From the NCBI RefSeq assembly GCF_003367505.1, contig NZ_PXXX01000019.1, forward strand, positions 107,389 through 171,388: a stretch of DNA of 64,000 nucleotides. Direction: 5' to 3'. Position 1 is the first letter of the stretch, and each line of letters starts with the position of its first letter. Under the pieces are notes generated by a model that saw only the letters and a list, made by a program, of their open reading frames with translations, was not told the DNA's origin and did no database searches. Made by a program: the position numbers and the translations under genes. Positions 51,101 through 59,365 of this stretch are shown here, one piece after another. Source of the DNA: Lysinibacillus capsici (GTDB lineage Bacteria; Bacillota; Bacilli; Bacillales_A; Planococcaceae).

Positions 51101-52172
51101 TAAGGTAAATTCAGTACGTAAAGCGTATGATAAATTATCGAAAGATCAAAAGAAATACATCGATAATATTAATATTCTCTTAAAATTTGAGCCTGTCTCT
51201 AATGTGATGGAATTGATTAGTAAACTTAAATCTTCAAGTAACACATTCCTTCAAGATACATCACGAGCACGCTCACTTTACGATGCACTACCTGACGATA
51301 TGAAGCAATATGTGACAAACTACTACTTATTGCAAGCAGCGGAGTCTAGTATTTTAGGTGCTGGTAATGTCATGCAAATGATTGATGACTTACCATCCGT
51401 TGACCCAAAGCAATATGTGAAACGTATTCAAGAAATCCGTGCTGCTTACAATGCTTTACCAAAGGATCAACAACGGGCTGTTCAAAATTATAAAGTGCTA
51501 CAAGATCAGGAAAAGCTAATAAAGCCTGTAATGAGTATTGTAGAAGATATAGACCGATTGCTAACGGCAAAAGATATGAATAGCCAATACCAAAAGATTT
51601 TAAAAGCCTATGATAAGCTCAATGCGGATCAACGTCGCTATGTTTATAACGACCAGCTATTGCTTTCGCTAGATAATGTTATAAAGGTTTATAATAATAT
51701 TGCTAAATTGAATCCAAAGGATAAATATTACTTTGGCATGGTGGAAGCGGCGCGTAAAGAATATGATAGTTTGAATACGACAGATAAACAACGTATCTCC
51801 AATTATGCTCTTTTACTCGAAGCAGAGAAAAGTTTAGCTGATGTGAAGAAGGTTGTGGAGATCATAGCGGGACTGTCTCCAAGCTCTTCAACGTATATTG
51901 AAGATGTGGCGAATGCCGTTGCTGCCTATAAGGCATTGGACTCTAAAATTAAAGGACAGGTCATTAATGAGGATGTCTTAAAGCAGGCAGAAAAAGATGT
52001 GGCTGCCGTTCTCAAAGTTGTTCAAGCGATTGGAAATATTGATCCAGACAGCTCCTCATTCGAGAAAAAAGTGTTAGCTGCTCAAAAAGATTATAGTAAT
52101 TTGTCAATTGAGCAACAGGGCTTAGTGTATAATTACCGCATTCTAGAAGACTATCTTAAAATGATTCAATAG
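48183..52172 (+). CDS. Very large secreted helical-repeat protein
   Basis: A 1,329-residue exported protein. TTG 48183 is the start: AAAGGGTGG lies just upstream and MNRKLTAGVITGLLLAPTAIANAHA is a typical signal peptide. From about residue 190 it consists of roughly 17 helical repeats of about 55 residues, with the consensus ISxLxPxSxxYxxxVxxARxAYDALxxxQKxxVxNYxxLxxAE. I know similar repeats from surface proteins of Gram-positive bacteria. There is no SLH domain, LPXTG, or other anchor, and no cysteine in the repeats. A strong terminator follows. Function unknown; a spacer, scaffold or binding rod is an inference. Confidence 0.85.
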   Translation: MNRKLTAGVITGLLLAPTAIANAHAQDNEGQSHISIQSEKVAYANEVAATIAREQLIAQFGKLSENSSDNEMVIADGDITIVQNSADFNADEKAFIQAKYDYVVKQRLLLKKLKEISDKMGTISYTSKTFINDVKNVQSQYETFLGDESTATSYQYVQDQFNQVVLAALNNGAKDIASTVRGTVLQYGYDETARNVYFKGKGMDVDKLSKLKVDVAKVEPVITELDQLVELLEKSTDYSAISPGMNSFTTNYNALTAEQKKVVEAYNPNDDKITPFKKYKDALSGLSALDKVTSSIVQLKGKQPADFTSASSFISAVTAVEKAYNSLDAASKQLLKTEYESIAQYLKAANISKSISGLRVSKEDVYRTTVKDIKAEYDLLTDGKGFVKNIGDLDLALANIAYAEDIEGKIKAINVVEEANKVAAIKAAREAYNNPSGTNINASNVKKIVNNLAELTAWEKNLGAALKVDKLIDSLDPAAKTFESKTLSAWTAFNKLTENDQKLVQGATKLKLFQTYAEASKTINTLKPTTDYGTQLTKLKETVEKLDTTLQGHETALTNLKTQLQNKIDALVKEEEAVQAVTTEIDLLNSNIAIEKILDARAHYNALSSTAKKRVTNIKALTDLEKSYKSVVNVISLFEKLDSNSKSYISKAKSAYTAYAKLDDKNKTFVQNYKDLKDIIPAIDVMVQISALNPSKKTYKDDVVKADEAFNKLGESLKAKVVNSEDLTKAQGFINTAKAFDDRILALANEGPDTFVKKVAELTLEYKAMDKNAQKLVEQAKMLSSYEKDNKAVIKVIQMIDALNPTNKDYTKKVLDARKAYNALDQVSQKRVTNYANLTAVEDVASLIGLIASLKPTSKTFYQDMKTARELYDALPAEKQQAIVNYDALVAAENEQGLAQSVVELIKLTEVQDADYLTKLMNARVAYDKLSSDQKKLVTNIKDLTTREKAVKPILSVMVQINELDPESTSFVSKVNSVRKAYDKLSKDQKKYIDNINILLKFEPVSNVMELISKLKSSSNTFLQDTSRARSLYDALPDDMKQYVTNYYLLQAAESSILGAGNVMQMIDDLPSVDPKQYVKRIQEIRAAYNALPKDQQRAVQNYKVLQDQEKLIKPVMSIVEDIDRLLTAKDMNSQYQKILKAYDKLNADQRRYVYNDQLLLSLDNVIKVYNNIAKLNPKDKYYFGMVEAARKEYDSLNTTDKQRISNYALLLEAEKSLADVKKVVEIIAGLSPSSSTYIEDVANAVAAYKALDSKIKGQVINEDVLKQAEKDVAAVLKVVQAIGNIDPDSSSFEKKVLAAQKDYSNLSIEQQGLVYNYRILEDYLKMIQ

Positions 52173-52180
52173 TATGATAA

Positions 52181-52224
52181 AAAAGGAGTTTTCCCAATCA
52201 ATACAACGGGAAAACTCCTTTTAT
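52181..52224 (+). terminator. Terminator of the helical-repeat gene
   Basis: A perfect 15-bp stem AAAAGGAGTTTTCCC/GGGAAAACTCCTTTT (52181-52195 with 52208-52222). Confidence 0.93.
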
Positions 52225-52371
52225 AAGTAAGAAAAATGAATCCTAATATTAATTTCCAAAAAAGTGAAACTATATCATCTGAAATTCGTATCTTATAGTA
52301 TAAATGGTCGCTTTGATTGGGAGGTACCATTTGATACATTTTCATTTTGCCAACGTGAGGAGGTCGCCCTG

Positions 52372-53439
52372 TTGAAAAAATTATTGAGTATAATGGTACT
52401 TTCAATAGCTGCAACCGTAGGAAGTTTAACTAGTTTTAGTCAAGTAGAAGCAGCGTCTGCTAAGGCAGTAGATGTGACAAATTCATACTGGGCAAATGCC
52501 TCGATTCAACATATGCTCACAAAACAATATATGACTACATACAACGACAACACTTTTAAGCCAGAGCAAGCTATTACAAGGGCAGAGGCTGCTGCTGCCA
52601 TTGCTCGCTCTCTTCAAACAAACATTGACATTGAGAACCCTGTAAAATTCAAGGATGTTCCTACAACACATCCATATTACAAGGAAATTTGCCAGCTTGT
52701 TAAACTGGGAGTTATTCAAAAAAGTGATGCCTTTCATCCAGAAGAGCCTTTAAAGCGTATGCAGGTGGCAAAAATGCTAGCACTAGCTTACCAAATTAAA
52801 GTAGATGGCAAAAATAATAGCCAGTTTGCGGATATTACGCGTACGCATTGGGCAAAAGACTATATTGAATCCTTAGCAGATATCGGCATTATTGGTGGAG
52901 TGGATGCTAAGCATTTTGCTCCTGACCAATTGGTAACACGTGCACAGTTTGCTGTTTTTGTTGAGCGAAGCATGATTTTTCAACAAAAAATTAAGGCATT
53001 GGAAGTAGCCTATGACTATCTAGCAAAGGATTATATCCCAACTGTAAACCTTTCTTCTGAGTGGTCTAAAAAGGTGATTGAATTAATAAATGTTGAAAGA
53101 CAGAAGAATAAGCTAGAACCAGTTGCTTATGATTCGAAACTGACACAAATTGCAATTATCAAAGCACAGGACATGGTAAATCGCCATTATTTTGAACACG
53201 TTTCCCCATATTATGGGGCACCTTGGGATTTAGCGACATTATTTGATTACAACTATACAAGTTTTGGAGAGAATATTGCTAGAAATATTAAAACACCTGA
53301 AATTGCTGTTAAGGCATGGATGGCTTCACCTAGCCATCGAGATAATATTTTAAAAGAGCACTATACGAACACAGGTGTTGCAATAGCACAGGATAGCAAA
53401 GGAAATTACTATTGGGTCCAAATGTTCTCTAGTCAATAA
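52372..53439 (+). CDS. SLH-anchored CAP-domain protein
   Basis: A 355-residue exported protein. TTG 52372 after GAGGAGG gives MKKLLSIMVLSIAATVGSLTS, a signal peptide; the frame open to 52264 would place 36 non-signal residues before it. Three SLH domains follow (about 30-75, 90-135, 150-200); the second has LKRMQ in place of TRAE. The C-terminal CAP/SCP domain (about 235-355) has LINVERQKNKLEPVAYD, HVSPYYGAPWDL, FGENIA and SPSHRDNIL, the usual YkwD-type motifs. CAP proteins of spore-formers have roles in wall or spore biology that are poorly defined. Confidence 0.93.
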   Translation: MKKLLSIMVLSIAATVGSLTSFSQVEAASAKAVDVTNSYWANASIQHMLTKQYMTTYNDNTFKPEQAITRAEAAAAIARSLQTNIDIENPVKFKDVPTTHPYYKEICQLVKLGVIQKSDAFHPEEPLKRMQVAKMLALAYQIKVDGKNNSQFADITRTHWAKDYIESLADIGIIGGVDAKHFAPDQLVTRAQFAVFVERSMIFQQKIKALEVAYDYLAKDYIPTVNLSSEWSKKVIELINVERQKNKLEPVAYDSKLTQIAIIKAQDMVNRHYFEHVSPYYGAPWDLATLFDYNYTSFGENIARNIKTPEIAVKAWMASPSHRDNILKEHYTNTGVAIAQDSKGNYYWVQMFSSQ

Positions 53440-53518
53440 GTTGTTGTGTAACAAAGAATCGCTAATATTACAGAAATGTTACGAAAGTTCCAAATTACGA
53501 TAAAAAAATCCCCTTTTT

Positions 53519-53563
53519 AACGCTGGAAATACCACCAAACGTTGGTATTACAGCGTTTTTTTG
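53519..53563 (+). terminator. Terminator of the CAP-domain gene
   Basis: AACGCTG/CAGCGTT (53519-53525 with 53551-53557) with an inner TACCA/TTGGTA stem, then seven T in all. Confidence 0.9.
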
Positions 53564-53660
53564 CTGTCTAAAACCGTTACACAATTGAAAAATAACATTC
53601 GCCTCTTTTGTGATAGTCTATGTATAGGCAAAAAAGTTTTGAGAGGGGTATAACAAAAGT

Positions 53661-54572
53661 ATGAATAAGAAATGGTTATTACCGATTTTTGCATCATTTA
53701 TGTTATTTTCAACTACTAATATTAATACTGCTGAAGCAGCGTCTAAAGCAGATTTAACTGATACAGCTTCTAAATATTTAGGTGTTCCATATAAATACGG
53801 CGGTACAACAACAAGCGGTTTTGATTGCTCTGGCTTTACTTCTAAAGTATTTTCAGACTTAGGCATTCAATTAAACCGTACGTCAGGATCTCAATATCAA
53901 CAAGGTACTGCAGTTGCCAAGAGTGATCTTCAAGTTGGCGATTTAGTATTTTTCAATACAAGTGGTAGTGGTATTTCACATGTGGGGATATACATAGGTG
54001 ATGGTAAAATGATCCACTCTCAAACTGGTCAAGGTGTAAGCTACTCAAATGTTAATGACCCATATTATTGGGGCGATCGTTATGTAGGTGCTAAACGTGT
54101 AGCAACATTTGATGCTCAACAACAGGCTGAAGTAAAACAAGCAGCTATTGACTTTTCCGTATATGCTTCTCGTGCAGAGGTAGCAGTACAAATTGCAAAA
54201 GCTTTAAACTTAGATACATCTGATACTACTACTAGTTTCGTAGATGTAAAACCTACATATGCTCATGCAGGTGCTATTGCAGCTGTAGCAAAATTAGGTA
54301 TCTTTGAAGGCGATGCAAACGGTAAATTCAACCCGTCTTCACCAATTACGCGTGCACAAATTGCTAAAGTATTAGTGCTAGCATTTGGTCTTGAAAATAA
54401 TGGTGGAAGTGTAGCTTTTAGTGATGTGCCTCAAAAGAGCTGGGCTAATGAATATGTTTCTACTCTAGCGTCAAATGGCATTACAAATGGTGACGGAGAC
54501 GGTAGCTTCGGTTCTGATGAATTACTAAAAATCGAACAATTAAAAGTATTTATTGAAAGAATTCAACAATAA
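53661..54572 (+). CDS. NlpC/P60 peptidoglycan hydrolase with C-terminal SLH domains
   Basis: A 303-residue exported cysteine peptidase, expected to cut D-iGlu-meso-DAP (or Lys) links in peptidoglycan stems. Signal peptide ends AEAAS (about 27). The NlpC/P60 domain (about 30-150) has catalytic C56 (FDCSGF), H107 (SHVGIYIG) and H119 (MIHSQ). The SLH part is unusual: the first repeat lacks its N-terminal half and begins at SRAEVAVQIAKAL, the second (ITRAQIAKVL) is complete, and the third has KIEQ instead of TRAE. Unlike its neighbours, SLH follows the enzyme domain. GAGAGGGG precedes the ATG. Confidence 0.92.
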   Translation: MNKKWLLPIFASFMLFSTTNINTAEAASKADLTDTASKYLGVPYKYGGTTTSGFDCSGFTSKVFSDLGIQLNRTSGSQYQQGTAVAKSDLQVGDLVFFNTSGSGISHVGIYIGDGKMIHSQTGQGVSYSNVNDPYYWGDRYVGAKRVATFDAQQQAEVKQAAIDFSVYASRAEVAVQIAKALNLDTSDTTTSFVDVKPTYAHAGAIAAVAKLGIFEGDANGKFNPSSPITRAQIAKVLVLAFGLENNGGSVAFSDVPQKSWANEYVSTLASNGITNGDGDGSFGSDELLKIEQLKVFIERIQQ

Positions 54573-54805
54573 GTTCATAAAGTTAACACTTTAATTGTGT
54601 CATAGATTGCAAGAAATGATCTTTTGAATAGCGTATAATGGAAGAAGGGTTTGCAATAGCAGACTCTTCTATTTTTATGATAATTTTGTAGGAAAGGATG
54701 TGAATTGGAAAATTAAATTTTAACAGTTCTATTGTATGATGCTTTATTTAGCTAATTTTGTTAAAATGGACACGTTAAGAGAACAAGAAGGGAGGAAATA
54801 AGACA

Positions 54806-56722
54806 TTGAACATCAAAAAAATTAGTCTTATCTTGTGCGTCTTATTCATTTCGGCTTCTATGTTTACGATACATAGTGCAAGTGTCAGTGCAGCTAACAA
54901 TTCAAATATAACATTTGAAGATGTTACTAAAAATCACCCAGCCTATGAAGAAATCAATTATTTAGTAAATTTGGGGGTAATTCAAGGTTACTTTGTGAAT
55001 GGTAAGAGAGTCTTTGGCCCAAATAATAGTGTTACAAGAGGACAAGCAGCTAAAATGGTTGTTGTTGCCTCTGGTAATAAACCATTAGTTGTAAATAAAT
55101 CTAGCTTTTCAGATGTTACAGTCGGCACTGAAATGTCAGGTTATATAGAACGTGCTGTACAGCTAGGATTTTTCGACAAAAATATAAAAGGTCAATTCTT
55201 ACCAAATAAGCCTCTAACTCGTGGAGAAATGAGTTATGTATTAACAAAGGCTTTTAATTTAGATACTAGTGAGTATGAGGGGATCGACTCACCTTTTACA
55301 GATGTAGGAATTACACATGAATATGTGAAATACATCAATACAATCTATTATAATGGCATTACCAACGGAACAGGTAATACGTATTTACCGAATAGCACTG
55401 TAACACGTTCTCAATTTTCATTATTCGTTGCACGTGCAAACAGTGAAAAATATCGATTAGAGCTTCCTGTAAAAGGTGTACAAGTTCCAGATACATCACA
55501 AGTCATTGGCTTAGTGAAGGTCACTACAGATGGGTTAAACATCCGTAAGACAAAAGATTCTACTTCAAGCACGAACATTGTAGGCAAAGTCAATACAGGC
55601 GGTAAATTATCAGTCTACGCTGTTGAAAGTAATTGGCTAAAGGTTACTTATAAAGGCGCATATGCCTACATCTATAAGCAATATGCAGAATTTGTAGATG
55701 CAGATGGTAATGCGTTAGGAACAGTCGAAAAAGAAGTAACGACAAAAAATGCTGTCAATTTATATGTGAAGCCTACATCTTCAGCAAAAGTAATTTCATC
55801 GATTAAAGCGAACGAAAAGCTTCCCGTTTACAAAACAACTGGTGGCTACTACTTAACACAAGTAAATGGTTTACCAGGTTATATTGTAGCGAATAGCACT
55901 ACGGATATTGTGGAGGAAGAAAAGCCAAATCCAAATCCAAATCCAACACCACCAGCTTCTGGTGATGTGCTAGGAAGAGTAACGGTAGCTAATTTAAATG
56001 TTCGCAGTCAAAGTAACTCTACATCAGCCGTGTTATTTAAGCTGAATAAAGGAGAGTATGTCCAAGTTAATAACATCAATGGTTACTGGGCAGAAATCAC
56101 CTATAATGGCCAATCAGGCTATGTTCACAAGTCTTATTTGAAACTATTAAATCAAACAGCTAAACCTTTACAAAATCGTATTATCATCCTAGACCCAGGT
56201 CATGGTGGTAAAGATCCAGGTACAGTAAAGGGCTCTGCTTCTGAAAAGAACATTACATTAAAAGTCAGCACACAAGTGAAACAATTACTAGAGAATGCTG
56301 GTGCAAAAGTTTATATGACACGTACTGGTGATACGTATCCATCCTTACAAGATCGCGTAGACTTTACTCAAGCAAACTATGGTGAAATTTTTGTAAGTGT
56401 TCATGTCAACTCTGCTGCTAATACGTCAGCGTCTGGTACTGAAACATATTATGCAATATCTACAGGAGATATGTATCAGGAAGACATTGATTTAGCGACA
56501 TATGTTAATAATCAAATTGTCAACAATTTAAATATGAAAAATCGTGGTGTCAAGCAAGAGCAATACTACGTTATTCGTAATATGGTGATCCCTTCTATTC
56601 TAGTAGAACTTGGTTTCTTAACGAATGCAGAGGATAACAGTAAAATGACAAATGATCAATACGTTAAATTATTTGCAGAATCTATTTATAATGGTATTTT
56701 GCAATATTATAAAAAACAATAA
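54806..56722 (+). CDS. SLH-anchored N-acetylmuramoyl-L-alanine amidase with SH3 domains
   Basis: A 638-residue exported zinc amidase. TTG 54806 follows GGGAGG and begins a signal peptide ending VSAAN. Three SLH domains (about 35-80, 95-140, 158-210) are followed by three SH3b-type domains (about 228-300, 308-372, 390-452), separated by an NPNPNPTPP linker. The Amidase_3 domain (about 460-638) has DPGHGG (H466), an EKNITL glutamate, SVHVNSA and VELGFLTN, all zinc or catalytic residues. It cleaves the bond between muramic acid and L-alanine. Confidence 0.95.
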   Translation: MNIKKISLILCVLFISASMFTIHSASVSAANNSNITFEDVTKNHPAYEEINYLVNLGVIQGYFVNGKRVFGPNNSVTRGQAAKMVVVASGNKPLVVNKSSFSDVTVGTEMSGYIERAVQLGFFDKNIKGQFLPNKPLTRGEMSYVLTKAFNLDTSEYEGIDSPFTDVGITHEYVKYINTIYYNGITNGTGNTYLPNSTVTRSQFSLFVARANSEKYRLELPVKGVQVPDTSQVIGLVKVTTDGLNIRKTKDSTSSTNIVGKVNTGGKLSVYAVESNWLKVTYKGAYAYIYKQYAEFVDADGNALGTVEKEVTTKNAVNLYVKPTSSAKVISSIKANEKLPVYKTTGGYYLTQVNGLPGYIVANSTTDIVEEEKPNPNPNPTPPASGDVLGRVTVANLNVRSQSNSTSAVLFKLNKGEYVQVNNINGYWAEITYNGQSGYVHKSYLKLLNQTAKPLQNRIIILDPGHGGKDPGTVKGSASEKNITLKVSTQVKQLLENAGAKVYMTRTGDTYPSLQDRVDFTQANYGEIFVSVHVNSAANTSASGTETYYAISTGDMYQEDIDLATYVNNQIVNNLNMKNRGVKQEQYYVIRNMVIPSILVELGFLTNAEDNSKMTNDQYVKLFAESIYNGILQYYKKQ

Positions 56723-56732
56723 TTGATTAAGA

Positions 56733-56774
56733 GACGATTCCAAAGGTGTACTAGCCTTTAGGATCGTTTTTCTT
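56733..56774 (+). terminator. Terminator of the amidase gene
   Basis: GACGATTCCAAAGG pairs imperfectly with CCTTTAGGATCGTT (56733-56746 with 56755-56768), then TTTTTC. Confidence 0.85.
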
Positions 56775-56902
56775 ATTCTCTATATACCCACATAAGAAAA
56801 AGACAAACTAATTGATAAAAATGGCTATAAAATTTTTCTAATCATACAAATAATGGGCTAGTTTGATTGCTACGGCTGGCTAGTATGAAAGATAAGGAAA
56901 AG

Positions 56903-57030
56903 ACACTTTTGCACATGGGTGATTGGAGTGGAGCTAGCGTCACAGAGGAGAGCCTAGAGCGAACATAAGTAAGTGAAGTGCTCATCGGACGGCCCCTGGA
57001 AAGGTGGCTGGCGGAACGGAAATCAATCTC
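56903..57030. repeat. Decayed Bacillaceae intergenic repeat element
   Basis: A noncoding island richer in GC than its surroundings. The segments GCTCATCGGACGGCCCCTGG (56980-56999) and GGAACGGAAATCAA (57012-57025) resemble a repeat family I recall as dispersed between genes in many Bacillaceae, with the form ...GGCTCA...GCCCGCGGAAAGCG...GGAGCGGAAATCAAC. The stretch from 56903 to 56980 looks more degraded. The remainder of 56775-57122 holds no gene. Confidence 0.55.
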
Positions 57031-57082
57031 CTGCCTTATAAAAAGGCCTTTTTGCCAGTGACTTTATCTTTTTTCAACAACA

Positions 57083-57121
57083 GTAAATGGCTGTCTCATT
57101 TATTAAGAGACAGCCATTTAC
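57083..57121 (-). terminator. Terminator of the SLH-glucosaminidase gene (minus strand)
   Basis: A perfect 15-bp stem GTAAATGGCTGTCTC/GAGACAGCCATTTAC (57083-57097 with 57107-57121), 1 base beyond the stop. It lacks a strong T-run. Confidence 0.8.
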
Positions 57122-57122
57122 G

Positions 57123-59090
57123 TTATTTCACGGTATTGATGAATTTAATATAATCCTTACTTATATATCCAGGTTCAGTGTTTAGTTTATCTGAAACAAT
57201 TTGATACCAACCATTTGAGCTTGTATCTGTAACGATGACAGGCATATTACTTTTACTAAATGTGAAAAGTGGACTTTGACTTGTTGATGCATCTGCACGA
57301 ACATTTAGTCCAGCAGTTGTTGTGAGAGCGATTTTATAGGGATTATTTGCATCTTTAAAGCCTAAAGCTTTTTCTGCACGATAGTAATGTCCTGCAATTT
57401 TTGCCCCCCAGAATGGATCTGAAGCGTATTTTACGTTGAAGCCGATAGCCTTAGAACCAACAACTGCGCCATTTGTATAACGTCCACCTGGCGTAATATA
57501 ATTTGGCTGAAGGAATTTTTCAACTAGCTCATTAATATTGGCTTCCACACTATCAAACTTCTTGTTTAGTGGATTTGTATCATAGACATATAAGCCAAAT
57601 AGATTGTTTAGATTTTGAGCGTGATCACTCATACCATAGGCACTCTCATGCTGTGCTAGGGATAAAATAAGCATAGCATTGATATGAGAATTGGCTTCCA
57701 CTTCTTTTAATACAGAGCCTAAACCAAGCAGTTTACTTTTAGTTGTGGCATTTTTATAAATCGAAGCACCTGAGCTTTCAACCTCTGCTAATTTTCCCAC
57801 AATATATTGATCTAGCTCATCTGCTGTATATTGAGTTGCTGCACGAGCTGGTAAGAACTGATAGTAGTTATAGGCTTCTCCCTTTGAAGAACCATCAGCA
57901 TTGGTAAAGTTGATGCCATCCCAGCTAAAGTATTTCTCACCCTGCTTCATAAAGCTAGGTGCCTTACCATACACGTAACTAGCAGAATATTTATTAGTTT
58001 TATAATCATATAAGGTATGTTTTATTTCACCGTACTCATTTGAGTAATAAGAACGGCCTTTCACTAAAGCAGAAGGAATTAAGGTAACGTCAGTCTGCTT
58101 TAAATAGCCAGTATGACCAGCTAAGCGTACTTTTACTTGTGTGGCATCACTACCTAGATACTCCATTTCTGTATTACCCGCAACTGCGATTTGATCCTTA
58201 ATCGTTTCAGAATTTAGAGCAACATAATTATTCGTTACAACATAACCTGAAGTCATTTTAATAATTTTATCATTTTGAGTAATCACTAAGGAACTAGTCG
58301 TCATCGCCTTTTCAGCTGCTTCAAAGCTAGTAAAGGTTTGTTTGTCTACCAAGTTACCATTGGAAACTTCTTTGACGATATATGCAGTAGTATTACCGTT
58401 ATTACCAGTATTATTGTTGTTCCCATTATTAGTATTACCGTTATTTTCGGAGTTACCATTGTTTTCATTTTTACCAGCGTCAAGCTGATCAGCAAGAAGA
58501 ATTAATCGTAGAATAAATGTCGATGCCTCACCAATTGTGGCATTGTCTCTTGGTAAAAACATGCCATTGGAGCTTCCTTTAATAAGTCCTAATTGTGCAC
58601 CGATTGCAACATCCTCACGGAAATCTTTAAAAATAGTTGTATTGTCTTTGAAGGTAATAGAAGAAGTACCTTTTGGTATTTTTAAATAATCAACTGCTCT
58701 GATTAGCATCACTGCCATATGCTCTCTTGAAATACGGTCATCTGGCTTAAATGAGCCATCCGTATAACCAGTAATAATCCCAGCAGTAGCGGCAAGCTTA
58801 ATTTCATTTGCAAATAAATATGTGTCTGACACATCTGTAAACGTTATCTCGTTCTTTGTGTCCAAATTTAATGCTTTTGCTATGTATGTGGCGAATTCAC
58901 CGCGTGTAACCGTAGCATTTGGACGATAGCTTCCATTTGCATCCTTTAGTAATGCATCTTTCTGAATTAAATAGCGTAGACCACTTTCATGCATATGTCC
59001 TGATAGCTCGTCTGCATAGACAGATTGAGGCTGCCAAATGACTAGACTAACAAGCATCATGAGCAACATAAAAATTGATAGTTTTTTCAT
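57123..59090 (-). CDS. SLH-anchored glucosaminidase with SH3 domain and Asn-rich linker
   Basis: A 655-residue exported hydrolase. Signal peptide ends VYADE (about 26); SLH domains at about 27-75, 85-130 and 145-195, the last with TIGEAS in place of TRAE. A linker of about 30 residues is nearly pure Asn/Gly (about 206-235). A middle region with an SH3-like fold (about 260-340) leads to a GH73-like domain (about 430-580) with E482 in AQHESAYGMSDH, and a C-terminal SH3b domain (about 590-655). AGGAGGG precedes the ATG. Confidence 0.9.
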   Translation of the reverse strand: MKKLSIFMLLMMLVSLVIWQPQSVYADELSGHMHESGLRYLIQKDALLKDANGSYRPNATVTRGEFATYIAKALNLDTKNEITFTDVSDTYLFANEIKLAATAGIITGYTDGSFKPDDRISREHMAVMLIRAVDYLKIPKGTSSITFKDNTTIFKDFREDVAIGAQLGLIKGSSNGMFLPRDNATIGEASTFILRLILLADQLDAGKNENNGNSENNGNTNNGNNNNTGNNGNTTAYIVKEVSNGNLVDKQTFTSFEAAEKAMTTSSLVITQNDKIIKMTSGYVVTNNYVALNSETIKDQIAVAGNTEMEYLGSDATQVKVRLAGHTGYLKQTDVTLIPSALVKGRSYYSNEYGEIKHTLYDYKTNKYSASYVYGKAPSFMKQGEKYFSWDGINFTNADGSSKGEAYNYYQFLPARAATQYTADELDQYIVGKLAEVESSGASIYKNATTKSKLLGLGSVLKEVEANSHINAMLILSLAQHESAYGMSDHAQNLNNLFGLYVYDTNPLNKKFDSVEANINELVEKFLQPNYITPGGRYTNGAVVGSKAIGFNVKYASDPFWGAKIAGHYYRAEKALGFKDANNPYKIALTTTAGLNVRADASTSQSPLFTFSKSNMPVIVTDTSSNGWYQIVSDKLNTEPGYISKDYIKFINTVK

Positions 59091-59303
59091 AGTTTTACCC
59101 TCCTAAACTGATATCATTTTAACAAAGTTATACAATCAAGATAAGGGTCAAATGTTAGAAATGCCATAAAATATACCAGCGTTTTATAGGCAATAAGTAT
59201 GCTTTTATAATTTGGTGTGAAAGTTAGTTTTAAATAGGGGAAGGAAAGTGAACCGAAATTCACATGAGTTTCTTCTATTATATATGTCATTTGTGTCATC
59301 CCC

Positions 59304-59350
59304 AAAAAATAATGCCGTACATTGCTTACTAAGAAACAATGTACGGCATT
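59304..59350 (-). terminator. Terminator of pruA (minus strand)
   Basis: A perfect 14-bp stem AATGCCGTACATTG/CAATGTACGGCATT (59311-59324 with 59337-59350) followed on the minus strand by ATTTTTTGGGG. The rest of 59091-59365 holds no gene. Confidence 0.9.
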
Positions 59351-59365
59351 TTATTGAAGTAAAAA

